64,000 nt of DNA from an uncultured Pelagibacteraceae bacterium (GCA_902615445.1 CACMOQ010000003.1:62001-126000); one strand, 5' to 3'; shown: positions 26,166 to 37,561, numbered from the stretch's first letter. A program made the numbers and translations. Notes: generated by a model not told the origin, from the letters alone.

Positions 26166-27719
26166 GTGTTATACTTTTCTAAATTAAGAATAATTTTTAT
26201 TTCCTTAATATCTTTAATATTTATTTTTTTTGCATCATCTAATTTACTTAAGTTCAGTAATGAAATATTGAATAAAAAAATTAATCTTGGTTTAGATTTA
26301 CAAGGTGGATCTTATTTATTATTAGAAATTGATAATAGTCCAGTTATTGAACAAAAACTTCAAAATTTATCAATTACTATTAGAAATTATTTTAAAGAAA
26401 AAAATATTAGAATTAGGAATATAAAACTTTCAGATCAACAATTATCATTTTCTGTAGATGATGAATTTAAACAAATTATCCTAGACGAGTTTAGTGACGA
26501 AGAGAGTGAAATTAATCCTTATTATCAAAGATTTAAATCACACCAATTAGAAATCGAAGAAGTTAATAATGTTCTCATTGTAAATTTTTCAAGACAGGGG
26601 ATTATTGAAATCAAAACTTCATCTCAAGACCAAGCTCTAGAAATAGTTAGAAGAAGAGTAGACGAAATAGGTACTAATGAACCCAATATCCTTAAGCGTG
26701 GTAATGATAGAATTTTAGTTGAATTACCAGGTCTTGATGATCCAATGAGAATTAAAGCCCTTCTTGGTAAAACTGCAAATTTAACATTTAGATTTGTAAC
26801 AAATAATGACGAGGACTCCTTTGGAGCAGAAAAATTAATGTATGAAGATAATTCTGAAGAGGCAATGGTTAGTAAAAGAATAATTCTTAGTGGTGACAAC
26901 CTTCTTGATGCTCAACCTAGGATGGATAGTGAAAATAATGAGACAGTTGTTTCATTCACTCTTGATAGGGTAGGTGCTAAAAGATTTGGAAAAGCTACAT
27001 CAACTGGTATAGGAAAACAATTAGCAATTGTTTTAGATGGAAAAATAATCAGTGCCCCAGTAATAAGAGATGTAATTGCTAGTGGATCTGGTCAAATAAG
27101 CGGAGGTTTTACTTTTCAATCAGCCACAGATCTTGCTTTATTATTAAGATCTGGAGCTTTACCTGCACCATTAAGTATTATTGAGGAGAGGACTGTGGGT
27201 CCAGATTTAGGACAAGACTCAATTAATGCTGGGATCATAGCTTTAATTATTGGATTTGCTCTTGTCATTTTATTTATTTTTGTAAAGTATAAAATATTTG
27301 GGTTAATAACAAATGTTGCGTTAATTATTAATTTGTTTTTATTAGTTGGCGTTTTAACAATTTTTGAAGCAACTTTAACTTTACCAGGAATAGCAGGAAT
27401 AATACTAACAGTTGGTATGGCAGTTGATGCAAATGTTTTAATCTTTGAGAGAATTAAAGAAGAATTAAAAAATGAAAAAAATAATTTAATTGCTTTTGAT
27501 AGCGGTTATACAAAATCTAGAACTGCAATATTAGATGCAAACATTACGACCTTATTAGCAGCGATAATTCTTTTTTTCATGGGCTCAGGTCCTATAAAAG
27601 GGTTTTCACTTACACTAGGTGTTGGTATTTTTACAACTCTTTTTTCAGTTTATTTTATCGCTAGATTATTGACTGTATTGTATGTATCAAAAAATAAAGA
27701 AAAAGATGGCTTAATTTAA
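26166..27719 (+). CDS. secD: Protein-export membrane protein SecD
   Basis: SecD uses the proton gradient to pull exported proteins across the membrane. The 517-residue protein has the first helix, L-G-L-D-L-Q-G-G-S-Y-L-L-L-E near residue 40, a periplasmic domain, and the RND-type helices with G-M-A-V-D-A-N-V-L-I-F-E-R-I-K-E-E. No ATG is near the conserved start, so GTG at 26166 is the likely start, without an obvious ribosome-binding site. secF follows after one base. Confidence 0.95.
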   Translation: MLYFSKLRIIFISLISLIFIFFASSNLLKFSNEILNKKINLGLDLQGGSYLLLEIDNSPVIEQKLQNLSITIRNYFKEKNIRIRNIKLSDQQLSFSVDDEFKQIILDEFSDEESEINPYYQRFKSHQLEIEEVNNVLIVNFSRQGIIEIKTSSQDQALEIVRRRVDEIGTNEPNILKRGNDRILVELPGLDDPMRIKALLGKTANLTFRFVTNNDEDSFGAEKLMYEDNSEEAMVSKRIILSGDNLLDAQPRMDSENNETVVSFTLDRVGAKRFGKATSTGIGKQLAIVLDGKIISAPVIRDVIASGSGQISGGFTFQSATDLALLLRSGALPAPLSIIEERTVGPDLGQDSINAGIIALIIGFALVILFIFVKYKIFGLITNVALIINLFLLVGVLTIFEATLTLPGIAGIILTVGMAVDANVLIFERIKEELKNEKNNLIAFDSGYTKSRTAILDANITTLLAAIILFFMGSGPIKGFSLTLGVGIFTTLFSVYFIARLLTVLYVSKNKEKDGLI

Positions 27720-27720
27720 G

Positions 27721-28608
27721 ATGATTGCTTTTAATAAATACTATAATCAGTTTAATATATTATCTGTATCCTTAGTTATTGTTTCTTTATTGTTTTTGAT
27801 TTTTAAGGGTTTAAATTTTGGAATAGATTTCAAAGGTGGAACACTTATTGAATTAAGATCAAATGATAACAAAATTAATGTATCATCTCTAAGAGATAAT
27901 CTTAGCCAAATGAATTTAGGTGATGTTTCGGTTAAAAAATTTGGAAACGATACAGATTTTTTAATTAAATTTGAAAATAATGAAAATAAAAATGTAATTG
28001 AGGAAATAAAGAAAAATTTAGATAAATCTTTTGGAAATAATTTTAATTTTAGAAGAGTTGAAAATGTTGGACCCAAAGTGAGCGCCGAATTGTTAAGATC
28101 TGGAGTGATTGCAATATCTGTTGCCCTAGCACTAATGCTTATTTATATTTGGATTAGATTTGAATGGCAATTTAGTTTAGGAGCTATTCTAGCTTTATTT
28201 CATGATGTTATTGTGACTTTAGGACTTTTTTCTTTACTTGGACTGGAGATTAACTTGTCAATTATTGCTGCCGTTTTAACAATTGTTGGTTATTCTATGA
28301 ACGATACAGTCGTAATATTTGATAGAGTGAGAGAAAATTTAAGAAAGTATGCTGACATTAAAATTTTTGAATTAACAAATATTTCTATTAACGAAACATT
28401 ATCAAGGACATTAATTACCTCTATAACAACTTTATTAGCTTTATTATCAATATTTTTTTTTGGTGGTGAAATTTTAAAAGGTTTTTCTTTGGCTATGATT
28501 TTTGGTGTTATTTTTGGAACTTATTCATCAATATATATTGCAAATACTGTTTTAGTTAGACTTAATGTATCTCAAAAAACAATTCTAAAAGATAACGAAA
28601 AGGATTAA
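27721..28608 (+). CDS. secF: Protein-export membrane protein SecF
   Basis: The 295-residue partner of SecD starts with a membrane helix and F-G-I-D-F-K-G-G-T-L-I-E, then has five more helices with V-G-Y-S-M-N-D-T-V-V-I-F-D-R-V-R-E-N-L. It lies one base after secD. Its 3' end overlaps the convergent PuuD-like gene by four bases. Confidence 0.96.
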   Translation: MIAFNKYYNQFNILSVSLVIVSLLFLIFKGLNFGIDFKGGTLIELRSNDNKINVSSLRDNLSQMNLGDVSVKKFGNDTDFLIKFENNENKNVIEEIKKNLDKSFGNNFNFRRVENVGPKVSAELLRSGVIAISVALALMLIYIWIRFEWQFSLGAILALFHDVIVTLGLFSLLGLEINLSIIAAVLTIVGYSMNDTVVIFDRVRENLRKYADIKIFELTNISINETLSRTLITSITTLLALLSIFFFGGEILKGFSLAMIFGVIFGTYSSIYIANTVLVRLNVSQKTILKDNEKD

Positions 28609-29207
28609 TACAAGTTTTGTGCAGCTACCATTGTTAGTAACATTGGTATTGACAACAAAGTATTTGTTCTAGAAAAAAGCATAGCAGTTTTAGCTGACTT
28701 TGCTTTCAGATCAGGCTCACACTCAACCATCCCTAAAGCTCTTTTTTGATTTGGCCAAATTACAAACCAAACATTAAAAGCCATTATTAAACCAAGCCAC
28801 ATGCCTATCCCAATTGCTGTATGTTTAGGTATACCTGATCCAACACTTAGTGTCATAGCATCATGTAAATAACCGTTTAGACCGGCTAATATTAATCCAG
28901 AAATAACCGTAAAGGCAGCTGCCCATCTAAAATAAAATAATGCTGCTGGTGCAATAACTTTTCCAATAGCTGGTTTCTGTTCATCGGGAATTTTTGCCAT
29001 ATTTGGTATTTGAACAAAATTAAAGTACCATAAAAGGCCAATCCACATGATGCCAACTAATACGTGTGTATATCTAGCCAACCAACTCCAGAACAATCTA
29101 TCGAAAGCAAATCCCTCATTATGAAAAAAAAATCCTACAAAAAGTATAATAGAAATTATTACGGATACATGTACTGTTCTTGAGAGTGATGAAAGTAAAC
29201 TCGTCAT
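28605..29207 (-). CDS. PuuD-like (Urate_ox_N) membrane protein lacking the cytochrome c domain
   Basis: This 200-residue protein has about five hydrophobic segments and resembles the N-terminal membrane domain of the urate hydroxylase PuuD family: H-V-L-V-G-I-M-W-I-G-L-L-W-Y-F-N-F-V-Q-I-P and W-L-G-L-I-M-A-F-N-V-W-F-V-I-W-P-N-Q. Full PuuD proteins carry a C-terminal cytochrome c domain; no C-X-X-C-H is present here, so urate oxidation is doubtful. Histidines in the helices could bind haem. The 3' end overlaps secF by four bases. The function is not known to me. Confidence 0.75.
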   Translation of the reverse strand: MTSLLSSLSRTVHVSVIISIILFVGFFFHNEGFAFDRLFWSWLARYTHVLVGIMWIGLLWYFNFVQIPNMAKIPDEQKPAIGKVIAPAALFYFRWAAAFTVISGLILAGLNGYLHDAMTLSVGSGIPKHTAIGIGMWLGLIMAFNVWFVIWPNQKRALGMVECEPDLKAKSAKTAMLFSRTNTLLSIPMLLTMVAAQNLY

Positions 29208-29249
29208 GGTTAAATTATATACTAATTTTATTAAAATAGGTCATAAATT

Positions 29250-32105
29250 TTAATATAAAAGAGGCTTTAAATATTTGCCAGTATAGCTCTCATGTATTTT
29301 ACATATCTCCTCTGGTTTCCCCTCAGCAATAATTTTTCCGCCTTTAACACCTCCTTCAGGGCCCATATCAACTATATAATCAGCGGTTTTAATCACATCC
29401 AAATTATGCTCTATAACAACTACCGTATTACCTAAGGCCACAAAAGTATGCAAAATTTCAAGTAACTTCTTAATATCGTGCTGATGAAGACCTGTTGTCG
29501 GCTCGTCCAAGATGTACATTGTTCTTCCAGTGGATCTTTTAGATAATTCTTTTGCAAGCTTGATTCTTTGAGCCTCTCCTCCCGATAGAGTTGTCGCTTG
29601 TTGTCCTATTTTGATATATCCCAAGCCAACTTTTTTTAGAGTTAACAGCTTAGTTTTTATATTTGAAATATTTTCAAAATACTCACATCCCTCATCAACA
29701 GTCATATTTAAAACATCAGCAATACTTTTGTCTTTAAATTTAATTTCTAAAGTTTCTCGGTTATAACGAGTGCCTTTACATTCATCACATTGAATGTAAA
29801 CATCAGGAAGAAAGTGCATTTCATAAGTAATAACACCATCTCCTTCACAAGCCTCACATCTGCCTCCTCTAACGTTAAATGAAAATCTTCCTGGTTTATA
29901 ACCACGCGTCTTTGACTCTGGTAATCCGGTAAACCAGTCTCTGATTGGTCCAAAAGCACCAGTATAAGTTGCTGGATTTGATCTAGGAGTTCTTCCAATG
30001 GGTGATTGATCAATATCTATTATTTTGTCAATTAATTCAGTTCCCTTGAAACCTTTAAAAGGTTTTGGAATTTTTCTAGATTTATTATTATTTAAAGTTA
30101 AATTTAGAGCGTTATACAAAGTTTGTAATACAAGTGTAGATTTACCACTTCCAGATACACCGGTAACACAGGTCAAACTTCCTAAAGGTATTTTTAAATT
30201 AACATTATCTAAATTATTTCCACTTGCTCCAGTAATTTCTAAAAATCTACCGTTTTTAGCTAAACGTCTTTTAGCTGGGATATTTATTTTAAATTTATTT
30301 GAAAGATATTTACCTGTAATACTGTTTTTATTTTTACTTATATCTTGAAATGTCCCCTGAGCAACAACCTCGCCTCCTTTATTTCCTGCTTCTGGACCAA
30401 GATCAATGATATGATCTGCATTTTCCATTGTTTCAGTGTCGTGCTCTACTACAATTACTGTGTTTCCTAAATCTCTCAATCTTTTTAGAGCATTAATAAG
30501 TTTAACATTATCTTTTTGGTGCAAACCAATTGATGGTTCATCTAAAACATAAAGTACACCTGTTAATCCAGATCCTATTTGTGAAGCTAATCTTATTCTT
30601 TGAGCCTCACCACCAGACAGTGTTCCGGATTCTCTTGAAAGAGTTAAATAATCTAAACCAACATTTAAAAGAAAATTTAGTCTTTCATTAATTTCTTTCA
30701 AGATATGTTCAGCTATTTTAAATTGTCTCTTATCAAGCTTATTTTTGAGATTCTCAAACCATTTTGCAGCATCTAATATAGATTTTTCTGTGACTTCACT
30801 TATATGCATCCCATCAATTTTTACACAAAGCGCCTCATCTTTTAGTCTATGGCCATTACATCTTTCGCATTTTGTGTCAGACTGATATTGAGCTATTTCT
30901 TCTCTTTTCCAATCACTATCAGTTTCAAGATACCTTCTCTCCAAATTATTAATAACGCCCTCAAATGTCTTTTTATGAGAATATTTTTCGTAGCCATCAT
31001 CGTATGTAAATTTAATTTCCTCTTCATCTGAACCATATAAAATAATATCTTTGATTTTTTTTGAGAGTTTTGACCATTTATCATCCATTGAGAAACCATA
31101 ATGTTTTGATAAAGATGTTAATGTTTGTGCATAATATAATGTAGTTGTTTTAGCCCACGGTTCTATTGCACCATCAGCGATACTCTTTTTTTCATTTGGA
31201 ATTACTAAATTTGGATCAACATTAAGTTTTATGCCTATTCCCTCACATTCCTCACACGCACCAAAAGGACTATTAAAAGAGAAAAGTCTAGGCTCAATTT
31301 CTTCAATTGTAAAACCACTTTCAGGACAAGCAAATTTAGTAGAAAATATTAATTTTTCAGTTTTTCTGAATTTTTTTGGTAAGGTCTCGTCTTCATATTC
31401 AACAAAAAGTAAACCATTAGCTAAATTTATGGCCGTCTCAATACCTTCAGCCAATCTATTTCCTAAAGACGAATTCAAAACAATTCTATCTACAAGAATT
31501 GATATATCATGTTTAATTTTCTTATTTAATTCAGGAACTTTCTCTATATCATAAAGAATTTCGTCAATCTTAATTTTTCTAAAGCCTCTTTTTTTATACC
31601 CTAAAATTTCTTTCTTATATTCACCCTTACGTCCTCTAACAATTGGTGCATAAAGATAGATGGTTGATTTTTTTGGTAAGGTTTTAATTTTGTCAACTAT
31701 TTGAGTTACGGTTTGTGATTCTATTGGTTTACCTGTAAAAGGTGAATAAGGAATTCCTGCTCTTGCATACAAAACTCTCATGTAATCATAAATCTCTGTA
31801 ACAGTTGCAACAGTAGATCTTGGATTTTTTGAGGTATTTTTTTGCTCAATGGATATAGCAGGGCTTAATCCTTCAATCAAATCCACATTTGGTTTTTTCA
31901 TTTTATCTAAGAATTGTCTGGCATAGGCAGATAAACTTTCAACATATCTTCTTTGGCCTTCTGCATAAACTGTGTCAAAGGCTAAAGAAGATTTTCCCGA
32001 TCCAGATAGACCTGTTATTACTACAAATTTGTCTTTAGGAATCTCTAAAGAAATATTCTTCAAATTATGTTCTTTAGCTCCCTTAATAACTATCTTTTTA
32101 ATCAT
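29250..32105 (-). CDS. uvrA: Excinuclease ABC subunit A
   Basis: UvrA finds bulky DNA lesions and loads UvrB. The 951-residue protein has two ABC modules, with Walker A motifs [10 protein letters not shown] near residue 31 and [10 protein letters not shown] in the second half, two S-G-G-E-A-Q-R signatures, and zinc-binding modules; the C-terminal zinc finger C-E-A-C-E-G ... C-D-E-C-K-G is intact. It is divergent from ssb, a classic arrangement, with 90 bases between the two starts. Confidence 0.97.
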   Translation of the reverse strand: MIKKIVIKGAKEHNLKNISLEIPKDKFVVITGLSGSGKSSLAFDTVYAEGQRRYVESLSAYARQFLDKMKKPNVDLIEGLSPAISIEQKNTSKNPRSTVATVTEIYDYMRVLYARAGIPYSPFTGKPIESQTVTQIVDKIKTLPKKSTIYLYAPIVRGRKGEYKKEILGYKKRGFRKIKIDEILYDIEKVPELNKKIKHDISILVDRIVLNSSLGNRLAEGIETAINLANGLLFVEYEDETLPKKFRKTEKLIFSTKFACPESGFTIEEIEPRLFSFNSPFGACEECEGIGIKLNVDPNLVIPNEKKSIADGAIEPWAKTTTLYYAQTLTSLSKHYGFSMDDKWSKLSKKIKDIILYGSDEEEIKFTYDDGYEKYSHKKTFEGVINNLERRYLETDSDWKREEIAQYQSDTKCERCNGHRLKDEALCVKIDGMHISEVTEKSILDAAKWFENLKNKLDKRQFKIAEHILKEINERLNFLLNVGLDYLTLSRESGTLSGGEAQRIRLASQIGSGLTGVLYVLDEPSIGLHQKDNVKLINALKRLRDLGNTVIVVEHDTETMENADHIIDLGPEAGNKGGEVVAQGTFQDISKNKNSITGKYLSNKFKINIPAKRRLAKNGRFLEITGASGNNLDNVNLKIPLGSLTCVTGVSGSGKSTLVLQTLYNALNLTLNNNKSRKIPKPFKGFKGTELIDKIIDIDQSPIGRTPRSNPATYTGAFGPIRDWFTGLPESKTRGYKPGRFSFNVRGGRCEACEGDGVITYEMHFLPDVYIQCDECKGTRYNRETLEIKFKDKSIADVLNMTVDEGCEYFENISNIKTKLLTLKKVGLGYIKIGQQATTLSGGEAQRIKLAKELSKRSTGRTMYILDEPTTGLHQHDIKKLLEILHTFVALGNTVVVIEHNLDVIKTADYIVDMGPEGGVKGGKIIAEGKPEEICKIHESYTGKYLKPLLY

Positions 32106-32195
32106 AATTTTTGTTGCTTTGACTTAATAAAATTATTATTCAGAGTAAATTGTGATATAAATCCTATAAATTAAAATAACAAATATTAAAATATT

Positions 32196-32651
32196 ATGGC
32201 TGGAAGTTTAAATAAAGTACTTTTAATTGGTCGTTTGGGCGCAGATCCTGAGATTAAACAAATGGTTAACGGAAAAAATGTAGCTAGATTGAGCTTAGCA
32301 ACAAGTCAATCTTGGAAAGATAAAAATACAGGTGAAAAAAAAGAAAAAACAGAGTGGCACCGTATAGTTGTATTTAATGAAGGATTGGTGAATGTTGTGC
32401 AACAATATTTAAAAAAAGGTGCACAAATTTATGTTGAAGGTCAAATAGCGACTAGGAAATGGAAAGATGAACAATCTGGTCAAGATAAATTTTCCACAGA
32501 GATAGTTATTCAAGGTTATAATTCATCTCTTACAATGTTAGGAGGTGGCAATTCTGGAGGAGGAATTGCTAATGATAATACACAGTCTTCTAAAAATAAT
32601 GAGGAAATGTCTCAAATATCAAATGATATGGATGACGATATTCCTTTTTAA
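32196..32651 (+). CDS. ssb: Single-stranded DNA-binding protein
   Basis: The 151-residue protein has the OB fold N-terminal region ([22 protein letters not shown]), a short Gly/Ser/Asn linker, and the acidic C-terminal tip D-D-D-I-P-F that recruits repair and replication proteins. gyrA follows after five bases. Confidence 0.97.
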   Translation: MAGSLNKVLLIGRLGADPEIKQMVNGKNVARLSLATSQSWKDKNTGEKKEKTEWHRIVVFNEGLVNVVQQYLKKGAQIYVEGQIATRKWKDEQSGQDKFSTEIVIQGYNSSLTMLGGGNSGGGIANDNTQSSKNNEEMSQISNDMDDDIPF

Positions 32652-32656
32652 AATTT

Positions 32657-35236
32657 ATGGAAAAATCAGAAACTTCTAAAGATCAAAATATAAAACTAAT
32701 TTCCGTTCATGATGAGATGAGTTCATCTTATCTCTCTTATGCAATGAGCGTTATAGTAAGTAGAGCTTTGCCAGATATAAGAGATGGATTAAAGCCAGTT
32801 CATAGAAGAATATTATATGCAATGTATAAGGGTGGTTATGATTGGTCAAAACAATTTAGAAAGTCTGCTAGAATAGTTGGAGATGTTATTGGTAAATATC
32901 ATCCTCATGGTGACCAATCTGTGTATGATGCATTAGTAAGGATGGTTCAAGACTTTTCAATGAGTCTTCCATTAGTTGATGGCCAAGGTAATTTTGGGTC
33001 TATAGATGGCGATCCAGCTGCGGCAATGAGATATACTGAAACACGATTGTCTAAAGTCTCTCAATTTTTGATTGATGATATAGAAAAAAATACAATTGAT
33101 TTCAAGAGTAATTATGATGAAACAGAAAGAGAACCAACTGTTTTACCAGCGCAATTTCCAAATTTATTGGTCAATGGTGCGGGTGGTATCGCAGTTGGAA
33201 TGGCAACAAGTATACCTCCGCATAATTTAGGAGAGGTTATTGATGGAACATTAGCTTTAATCGAAAATAAAGATATTAAGATTAAAGATCTTATGAGATA
33301 CATTCCTGGTCCAGATTTTCCTACAGGAGGGGTAATAATAGGCAAAGATATTATCAAACAAGGCTATAATAAAGGCAGAGGATCTTTCAAAATAAGAGGT
33401 GAAATAACAATTGAAAGTTTAAAAAATAATAGAGAAAGATTGGTTATAACTTCTATACCATATCAAGTGAATAAATCAGTTTTAAATGAAAGAATAGCTC
33501 AGTTAGTTCGAGAAAAGAAAATAGAGGGCATTAGAGACATAAGAGATGAGTCAAATAGAGAAGGTATTAGAGTTTCAATAGATTTGAGAAGTGGAGTAGA
33601 GCCAGAAACAGTAAAAAGACAATTGTATAAAAATACACAGATAGAGAGTTCTTTTGGTTTTAATACTTTAGCTATAGTAGATGGAAAACCAGAAACATGT
33701 AATCTAAAAGATTTTCTTTCAAGTTTTTTAAATTTTAGGGAAGATGTAGTAATTAAAAAAACAAAATTTGATTTACGTAAAGCTGAGGATAGAGCTCATA
33801 TTTTGATAGGTCTTTCAGTATCAGTTGAAAATTTAGATAAAGTTATAAAAATTATTAGAAGTTCGAAAAATCCTGATGAAGCAAAAATATCTATTTCAAA
33901 AACTAAGTGGAAAATTAATAAATCTAAAAAATTAATTTCATTAGTGGAAGATAAAAGTAAAAAAGATATTTATAATTTATCTGAGGAACAAGTTAATGCT
34001 ATTTTAGAACTAAGATTACAAAAACTTACTGCTTTAGGAATTAACGAAATAGAAATTGAGATAAAAAAACTGTCTGAGCTAATTTCAAAATATAAAAAGA
34101 TAATTTCGTCTAAAAAAGAATTATTAAAAGTAATTAGTAAGGAATTAAAAACAATTAAAGACAAATATTCTTCTCCTAGAAGAACAAAAATTATTGATGC
34201 AGTGCTCAACTATGACATAGAGGAAACCATTCAGAAACAATCAGTCATAATAACTGTCACATTACAAGGTTATATAAAAAGAGGATCTTTAAATAATCTA
34301 AAAACTCAAAAAAGGGGAGGCAAGGGTAAGACTGGCATAACAACTAGAAATGAAGACTCAGTAATTCAAACTTTGTCTGTAAATACTCATACATCTATGC
34401 TTTTCTTTTCTACAGAAGGTTTGGTATACAGATTAAAAGCTTGGAAAATTCCTGAAGGCTCAGCTTCATCCAAGGGAAAATCTTTATTTAACATTTTACC
34501 CTTAAAAAATCATCAATCTATAAGCTCTATAATGCCATTTCCTGATGATAATAATAGCTTAAAAGATTTTCAAATAGTCTTTGCAACCTCTAAAGGAAAA
34601 ATTAGAAAAAATAGTTTGGAGGATTTTTCATCAATCAATGCTTCTGGAAAGATTGCTATGAAACTCGACAGTAACGATAAGATAGTAGGAGTTAAAATTT
34701 GCAAAGATGATCAAGATATTATTTTAAGCACAAAATTTGGTAAATGTATAAGGTTTGAATCTAAAAAACTGAGAATATTTAAAGGCAGATCCTCTAAAGG
34801 AATTAAAGGTCTTGAATTAGCACCAAATGATGAAATTGTATCACTATCAATAATTGATAACGACAAAATTAAAAAAAGCACTAAAAATGGCAAAGATGAA
34901 AAATCTGAATTAAAAGCTACCGAAAAATTTATTTTATCAATTACAGAAAATGGTTTCGGTAAGAAAACATCTCATAAAGATTACAGGGTTACCAACAGAG
35001 GTGGAAAGGGGATAATTGGGATTGTAAATTCACCAAGAAATGGAAACATAGCCTCTTCATTTCCAGTCTTTGAGGGTGATGAAATTATGATATCGACAAA
35101 CAAAGGGAGAGTAATAAGAGTTGCAGTTAAAGAAATTAGAACTGCAGGTAGAAACACTCAAGGGGTTAGAATAATTAAACTTTCAGGTGATGAAAAAGTT
35201 GTTTCATCAATAAAGATTGATGATAATTTGATATAA
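32657..35236 (+). CDS. gyrA: DNA gyrase subunit A
   Basis: The 859-residue subunit cuts and rejoins DNA during supercoiling. The active-site tyrosine is Tyr126 in [11 protein letters not shown]. The C-terminal wrapping domain has the GyrA box Q-K-R-G-G-K-G that distinguishes it from ParC. An extra lysine-rich segment (about residues 735-755, [12 protein letters not shown]) interrupts one blade of the C-terminal propeller. Its stop overlaps the coaD start by one base. Confidence 0.96.
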   Translation: MEKSETSKDQNIKLISVHDEMSSSYLSYAMSVIVSRALPDIRDGLKPVHRRILYAMYKGGYDWSKQFRKSARIVGDVIGKYHPHGDQSVYDALVRMVQDFSMSLPLVDGQGNFGSIDGDPAAAMRYTETRLSKVSQFLIDDIEKNTIDFKSNYDETEREPTVLPAQFPNLLVNGAGGIAVGMATSIPPHNLGEVIDGTLALIENKDIKIKDLMRYIPGPDFPTGGVIIGKDIIKQGYNKGRGSFKIRGEITIESLKNNRERLVITSIPYQVNKSVLNERIAQLVREKKIEGIRDIRDESNREGIRVSIDLRSGVEPETVKRQLYKNTQIESSFGFNTLAIVDGKPETCNLKDFLSSFLNFREDVVIKKTKFDLRKAEDRAHILIGLSVSVENLDKVIKIIRSSKNPDEAKISISKTKWKINKSKKLISLVEDKSKKDIYNLSEEQVNAILELRLQKLTALGINEIEIEIKKLSELISKYKKIISSKKELLKVISKELKTIKDKYSSPRRTKIIDAVLNYDIEETIQKQSVIITVTLQGYIKRGSLNNLKTQKRGGKGKTGITTRNEDSVIQTLSVNTHTSMLFFSTEGLVYRLKAWKIPEGSASSKGKSLFNILPLKNHQSISSIMPFPDDNNSLKDFQIVFATSKGKIRKNSLEDFSSINASGKIAMKLDSNDKIVGVKICKDDQDIILSTKFGKCIRFESKKLRIFKGRSSKGIKGLELAPNDEIVSLSIIDNDKIKKSTKNGKDEKSELKATEKFILSITENGFGKKTSHKDYRVTNRGGKGIIGIVNSPRNGNIASSFPVFEGDEIMISTNKGRVIRVAVKEIRTAGRNTQGVRIIKLSGDEKVVSSIKIDDNLI

Positions 35237-35730
35237 TGCCAAAAGTTGCTATTTATCCAGGTACCTTTGATCCAATAACCTTTGGACATATTGATGTTAT
35301 AAAAAAATCTTTAAAATTATTTGATAAATTAGTTGTTGGTGTTTCAGACAGCGAAAACAAAAACTATCTTTTCAACCCTTTTGAGAGAATAGAAATTGTC
35401 AAAAAAGCTCTGTTTTCCGATCTCAAATTAGATAAAAAAAAAATAGTTGTTGTTTCTTTTTCTTCTTTAACCACAGACTTATGTAAAAAATATAAATCGA
35501 ATATCATTTTAAGAGGTTTAAGAGCAGTTTCAGATTTTGAGTATGAATTTCAATTGGCAGGCATGAATCGGAAGCTCAATAACAAGATTGAGACAATTTT
35601 TTTAATGTCGGATGTAGAAAATCAGATAATTTCATCTAAGTTTGTTAAAGAAATTGTCAAATTAAAAGGTGATATAAAAAAATTTACTACCAAAAGTACA
35701 ATTAAGTCATTAAAGGAAAAATATGAATAA
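35236..35730 (+). CDS. coaD: Phosphopantetheine adenylyltransferase
   Basis: This enzyme makes dephospho-CoA from phosphopantetheine and ATP, the fourth step of CoA synthesis. The 164-residue protein starts Y-P-G-T-F-D-P-I-T-F-G-H, giving the nucleotidyltransferase (T/H)XGH motif, and has L-R-G-L-R-A-V-S-D-F-E-Y-E and I-I-S-S-K-F-V-K-E. It is coupled to gyrA by a one-base overlap and overlaps the next gene by eight bases. Confidence 0.96.
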   Translation: MPKVAIYPGTFDPITFGHIDVIKKSLKLFDKLVVGVSDSENKNYLFNPFERIEIVKKALFSDLKLDKKKIVVVSFSSLTTDLCKKYKSNIILRGLRAVSDFEYEFQLAGMNRKLNNKIETIFLMSDVENQIISSKFVKEIVKLKGDIKKFTTKSTIKSLKEKYE

Positions 35731-36283
35731 GCTTTTTATAAAAATTTTATTTATTTTTTCTTTATTTATCAATCAAACAATAGCACAGGAGAATATTATG
35801 ATTTTAAAATTAAAAGATGGAGATGTAAAAATTGAATTATTTTCAGATGTTGCACCAAATCACGTAAATAGAATAAAAGAATTAGCCAACTCAGGAAAAT
35901 ATGACAATGTTGTTTTTCATAGAGTAATAGATGGCTTTATGGCTCAAACCGGTGATGTTCAATTTGGCAAATCAGACTCAAATAATTTTGATCTAAATAG
36001 AGCTGGTATGGGTGGATCAGATTTGCCCGATCTAAAACAAGAGTTTAGTGGTCTACCTCATGATAGAGGAACTTTATCAATGGCTCGTTCATCTGATCCT
36101 AATAGTGCGAACAGTCAATTCTTTATTTGTTTTAAACCCGCTCCTTTTTTAGATAGACAATATACAGTTTTTGGAAAAGTTATTGAAGGCATGGAGTTTG
36201 TTGATAAAATTAAAAGAGGCGATGAAAACAATAATGGTTCAGTTTCTGATCCTGACAAAATAGTTAGTTTTAAATCCTTATAA
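35723..36283 (+). CDS. Exported cyclophilin-type peptidyl-prolyl isomerase
   Basis: The 186-residue protein has a signal peptide (about 1-21, ending Q-T-I-A-Q) and a single cyclophilin domain with V-V-F-H-R-V-I-D-G-F-M-A-Q-T-G-D, M-A-R-S-S-D-P-N-S-A-N-S-Q-F-F-I and a final V-F-G-K-V-I-E-G-M. It should speed prolyl isomerisation of periplasmic proteins. It overlaps coaD by eight bases, and tgt follows after 12 bases. Confidence 0.93.
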   Translation: MNKLFIKILFIFSLFINQTIAQENIMILKLKDGDVKIELFSDVAPNHVNRIKELANSGKYDNVVFHRVIDGFMAQTGDVQFGKSDSNNFDLNRAGMGGSDLPDLKQEFSGLPHDRGTLSMARSSDPNSANSQFFICFKPAPFLDRQYTVFGKVIEGMEFVDKIKRGDENNNGSVSDPDKIVSFKSL

Positions 36284-36295
36284 ACTTTAATCAAG

Positions 36296-37402
36296 TTGAA
36301 AAAATTTGCCTTTAAAGTTTTAGCTAAAGATAATTTTGCAAGATCAGGGTTAATCGAAACACATAGAGGAAATATTAATACACCAGCTTTCATGCCAGTC
36401 GGTACCCAAGCGACTGTTAAGGCTTGTACAATTAGAGATATTAAAAAAACTGGATCAGAAATAATTCTCTCTAATACTTATCATTTAATGATTAGACCAG
36501 GTGTAGACCGTGTTAAAAATGCTGGAGGATTGCACAAATTTATGAATTGTGATCTTCCTATTTTAACAGACTCTGGCGGTTTTCAAGTTATGTCTTTATC
36601 TAAATTAAATAAAATTGATAGAGAAAAGGGTGCAATTTTTAATTCACATGTTGATGGGAAAAAATTTAATTTAAGTCCAGAAGAAAGTATAAAAATTCAA
36701 TTGGGTTTAGATTCTGATATTGTAATGATTATGGATGAATGCCCTAAAAAAAGTAATGACTATAATTTGATAAAAGACTCTATGAATTTGTCGTTATACT
36801 GGGCGAAAAGGTCAAAAAAAGCTTTTGGTAACAATCCGCACAAAGCTTTATTTGGAATAGTACAAGGAGGTTTATTCAAAGATTTAAGACTTGAGTCGCT
36901 AAATTCTCTAATTGAAATTGGTTTTGATGGATACGCGCTTGGTGGCTTAGCAGTTGGAGAAACTCAAAAAGAGATGTTTCAAGTTTTAGATGATATTAAA
37001 TTAAATCTACCTGAGCTAAAACCCAGATATTTAATGGGTGTTGGCACTCCTTCTGACATTTTAGGAGCAGTCAAAAGAGGTATTGATATGTTTGATTGTG
37101 TTTTACCTACGAGATTAGGAAGAACAGGCTTAGCTTTTACTTGGAATGGTAGAGTTAATGTTAAAAATAAAAAATATCAAAATGATAATTCTCCACTAGA
37201 CAAAGATTGTGACAATTTAGAATTAAACAAGTATTCTTTGAATTATTTAAATCATCTTTTCAACACTAATGAAATTCTTGCATCAATGATTCTAACATTA
37301 CATAATATTAATTTTTACCAAGAATTGATGAGATCAATTAGATCAAATATACAAAAAGGTACCTTTGACAAATTTCACGATAAATACATAGATAAGTTGT
37401 AA
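36296..37402 (+). CDS. tgt: tRNA-guanine (queuine) transglycosylase with a degenerate zinc site
   Basis: Tgt swaps guanine-34 for the queuosine precursor preQ1 in tRNAs with GUN anticodons. The 368-residue barrel has L-T-D-S-G-G-F-Q-V-M-S-L with the catalytic aspartate, G-I-V-Q-G-G, and C-V-L-P-T-R. The usual zinc site is C-X-C-X2-C plus a histidine. Here only Cys305 and His336 remain; positions 307 and 310 are Asn and Leu (C-D-N-L-E-L). The surrounding P-L-D ... Y-L-N-H-L sequence aligns without gaps, so this is replacement, not misreading. The start is a TTG at 36296 with no better alternative. Confidence 0.93.
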   Translation: MKKFAFKVLAKDNFARSGLIETHRGNINTPAFMPVGTQATVKACTIRDIKKTGSEIILSNTYHLMIRPGVDRVKNAGGLHKFMNCDLPILTDSGGFQVMSLSKLNKIDREKGAIFNSHVDGKKFNLSPEESIKIQLGLDSDIVMIMDECPKKSNDYNLIKDSMNLSLYWAKRSKKAFGNNPHKALFGIVQGGLFKDLRLESLNSLIEIGFDGYALGGLAVGETQKEMFQVLDDIKLNLPELKPRYLMGVGTPSDILGAVKRGIDMFDCVLPTRLGRTGLAFTWNGRVNVKNKKYQNDNSPLDKDCDNLELNKYSLNYLNHLFNTNEILASMILTLHNINFYQELMRSIRSNIQKGTFDKFHDKYIDKL

Positions 37403-37433
37403 ATTTTGCTAAAAAATTTGTCAAAAATGTCAT

Positions 37434-37461
37434 TTGAAATATATAAATTTATCTATATATA
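37434..37461 (+). promoter_or_regulatory. Probable sigma-70 promoter of tRNA-Lys
   Basis: TTGAAA (37434-37439) and TATATA (37456-37461) are separated by 16 bases, and the tRNA begins 21 bases after the -10 element. The spacing and match are good for a vegetative promoter, but the AT-rich background makes chance matches common. Confidence 0.5.
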
Positions 37462-37482
37462 AGCTTCAATCCTTTAAATTTT

Positions 37483-37558
<76 letters not shown>

Positions 37559-37561
37559 TTT

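Noticed and set aside
32106-32195. LexA (SOS) box between uvrA and ssb
   Set aside because: The alphaproteobacterial GTTC-N7-GTTC pattern is absent and I see no convincing palindrome in the 90 bases.
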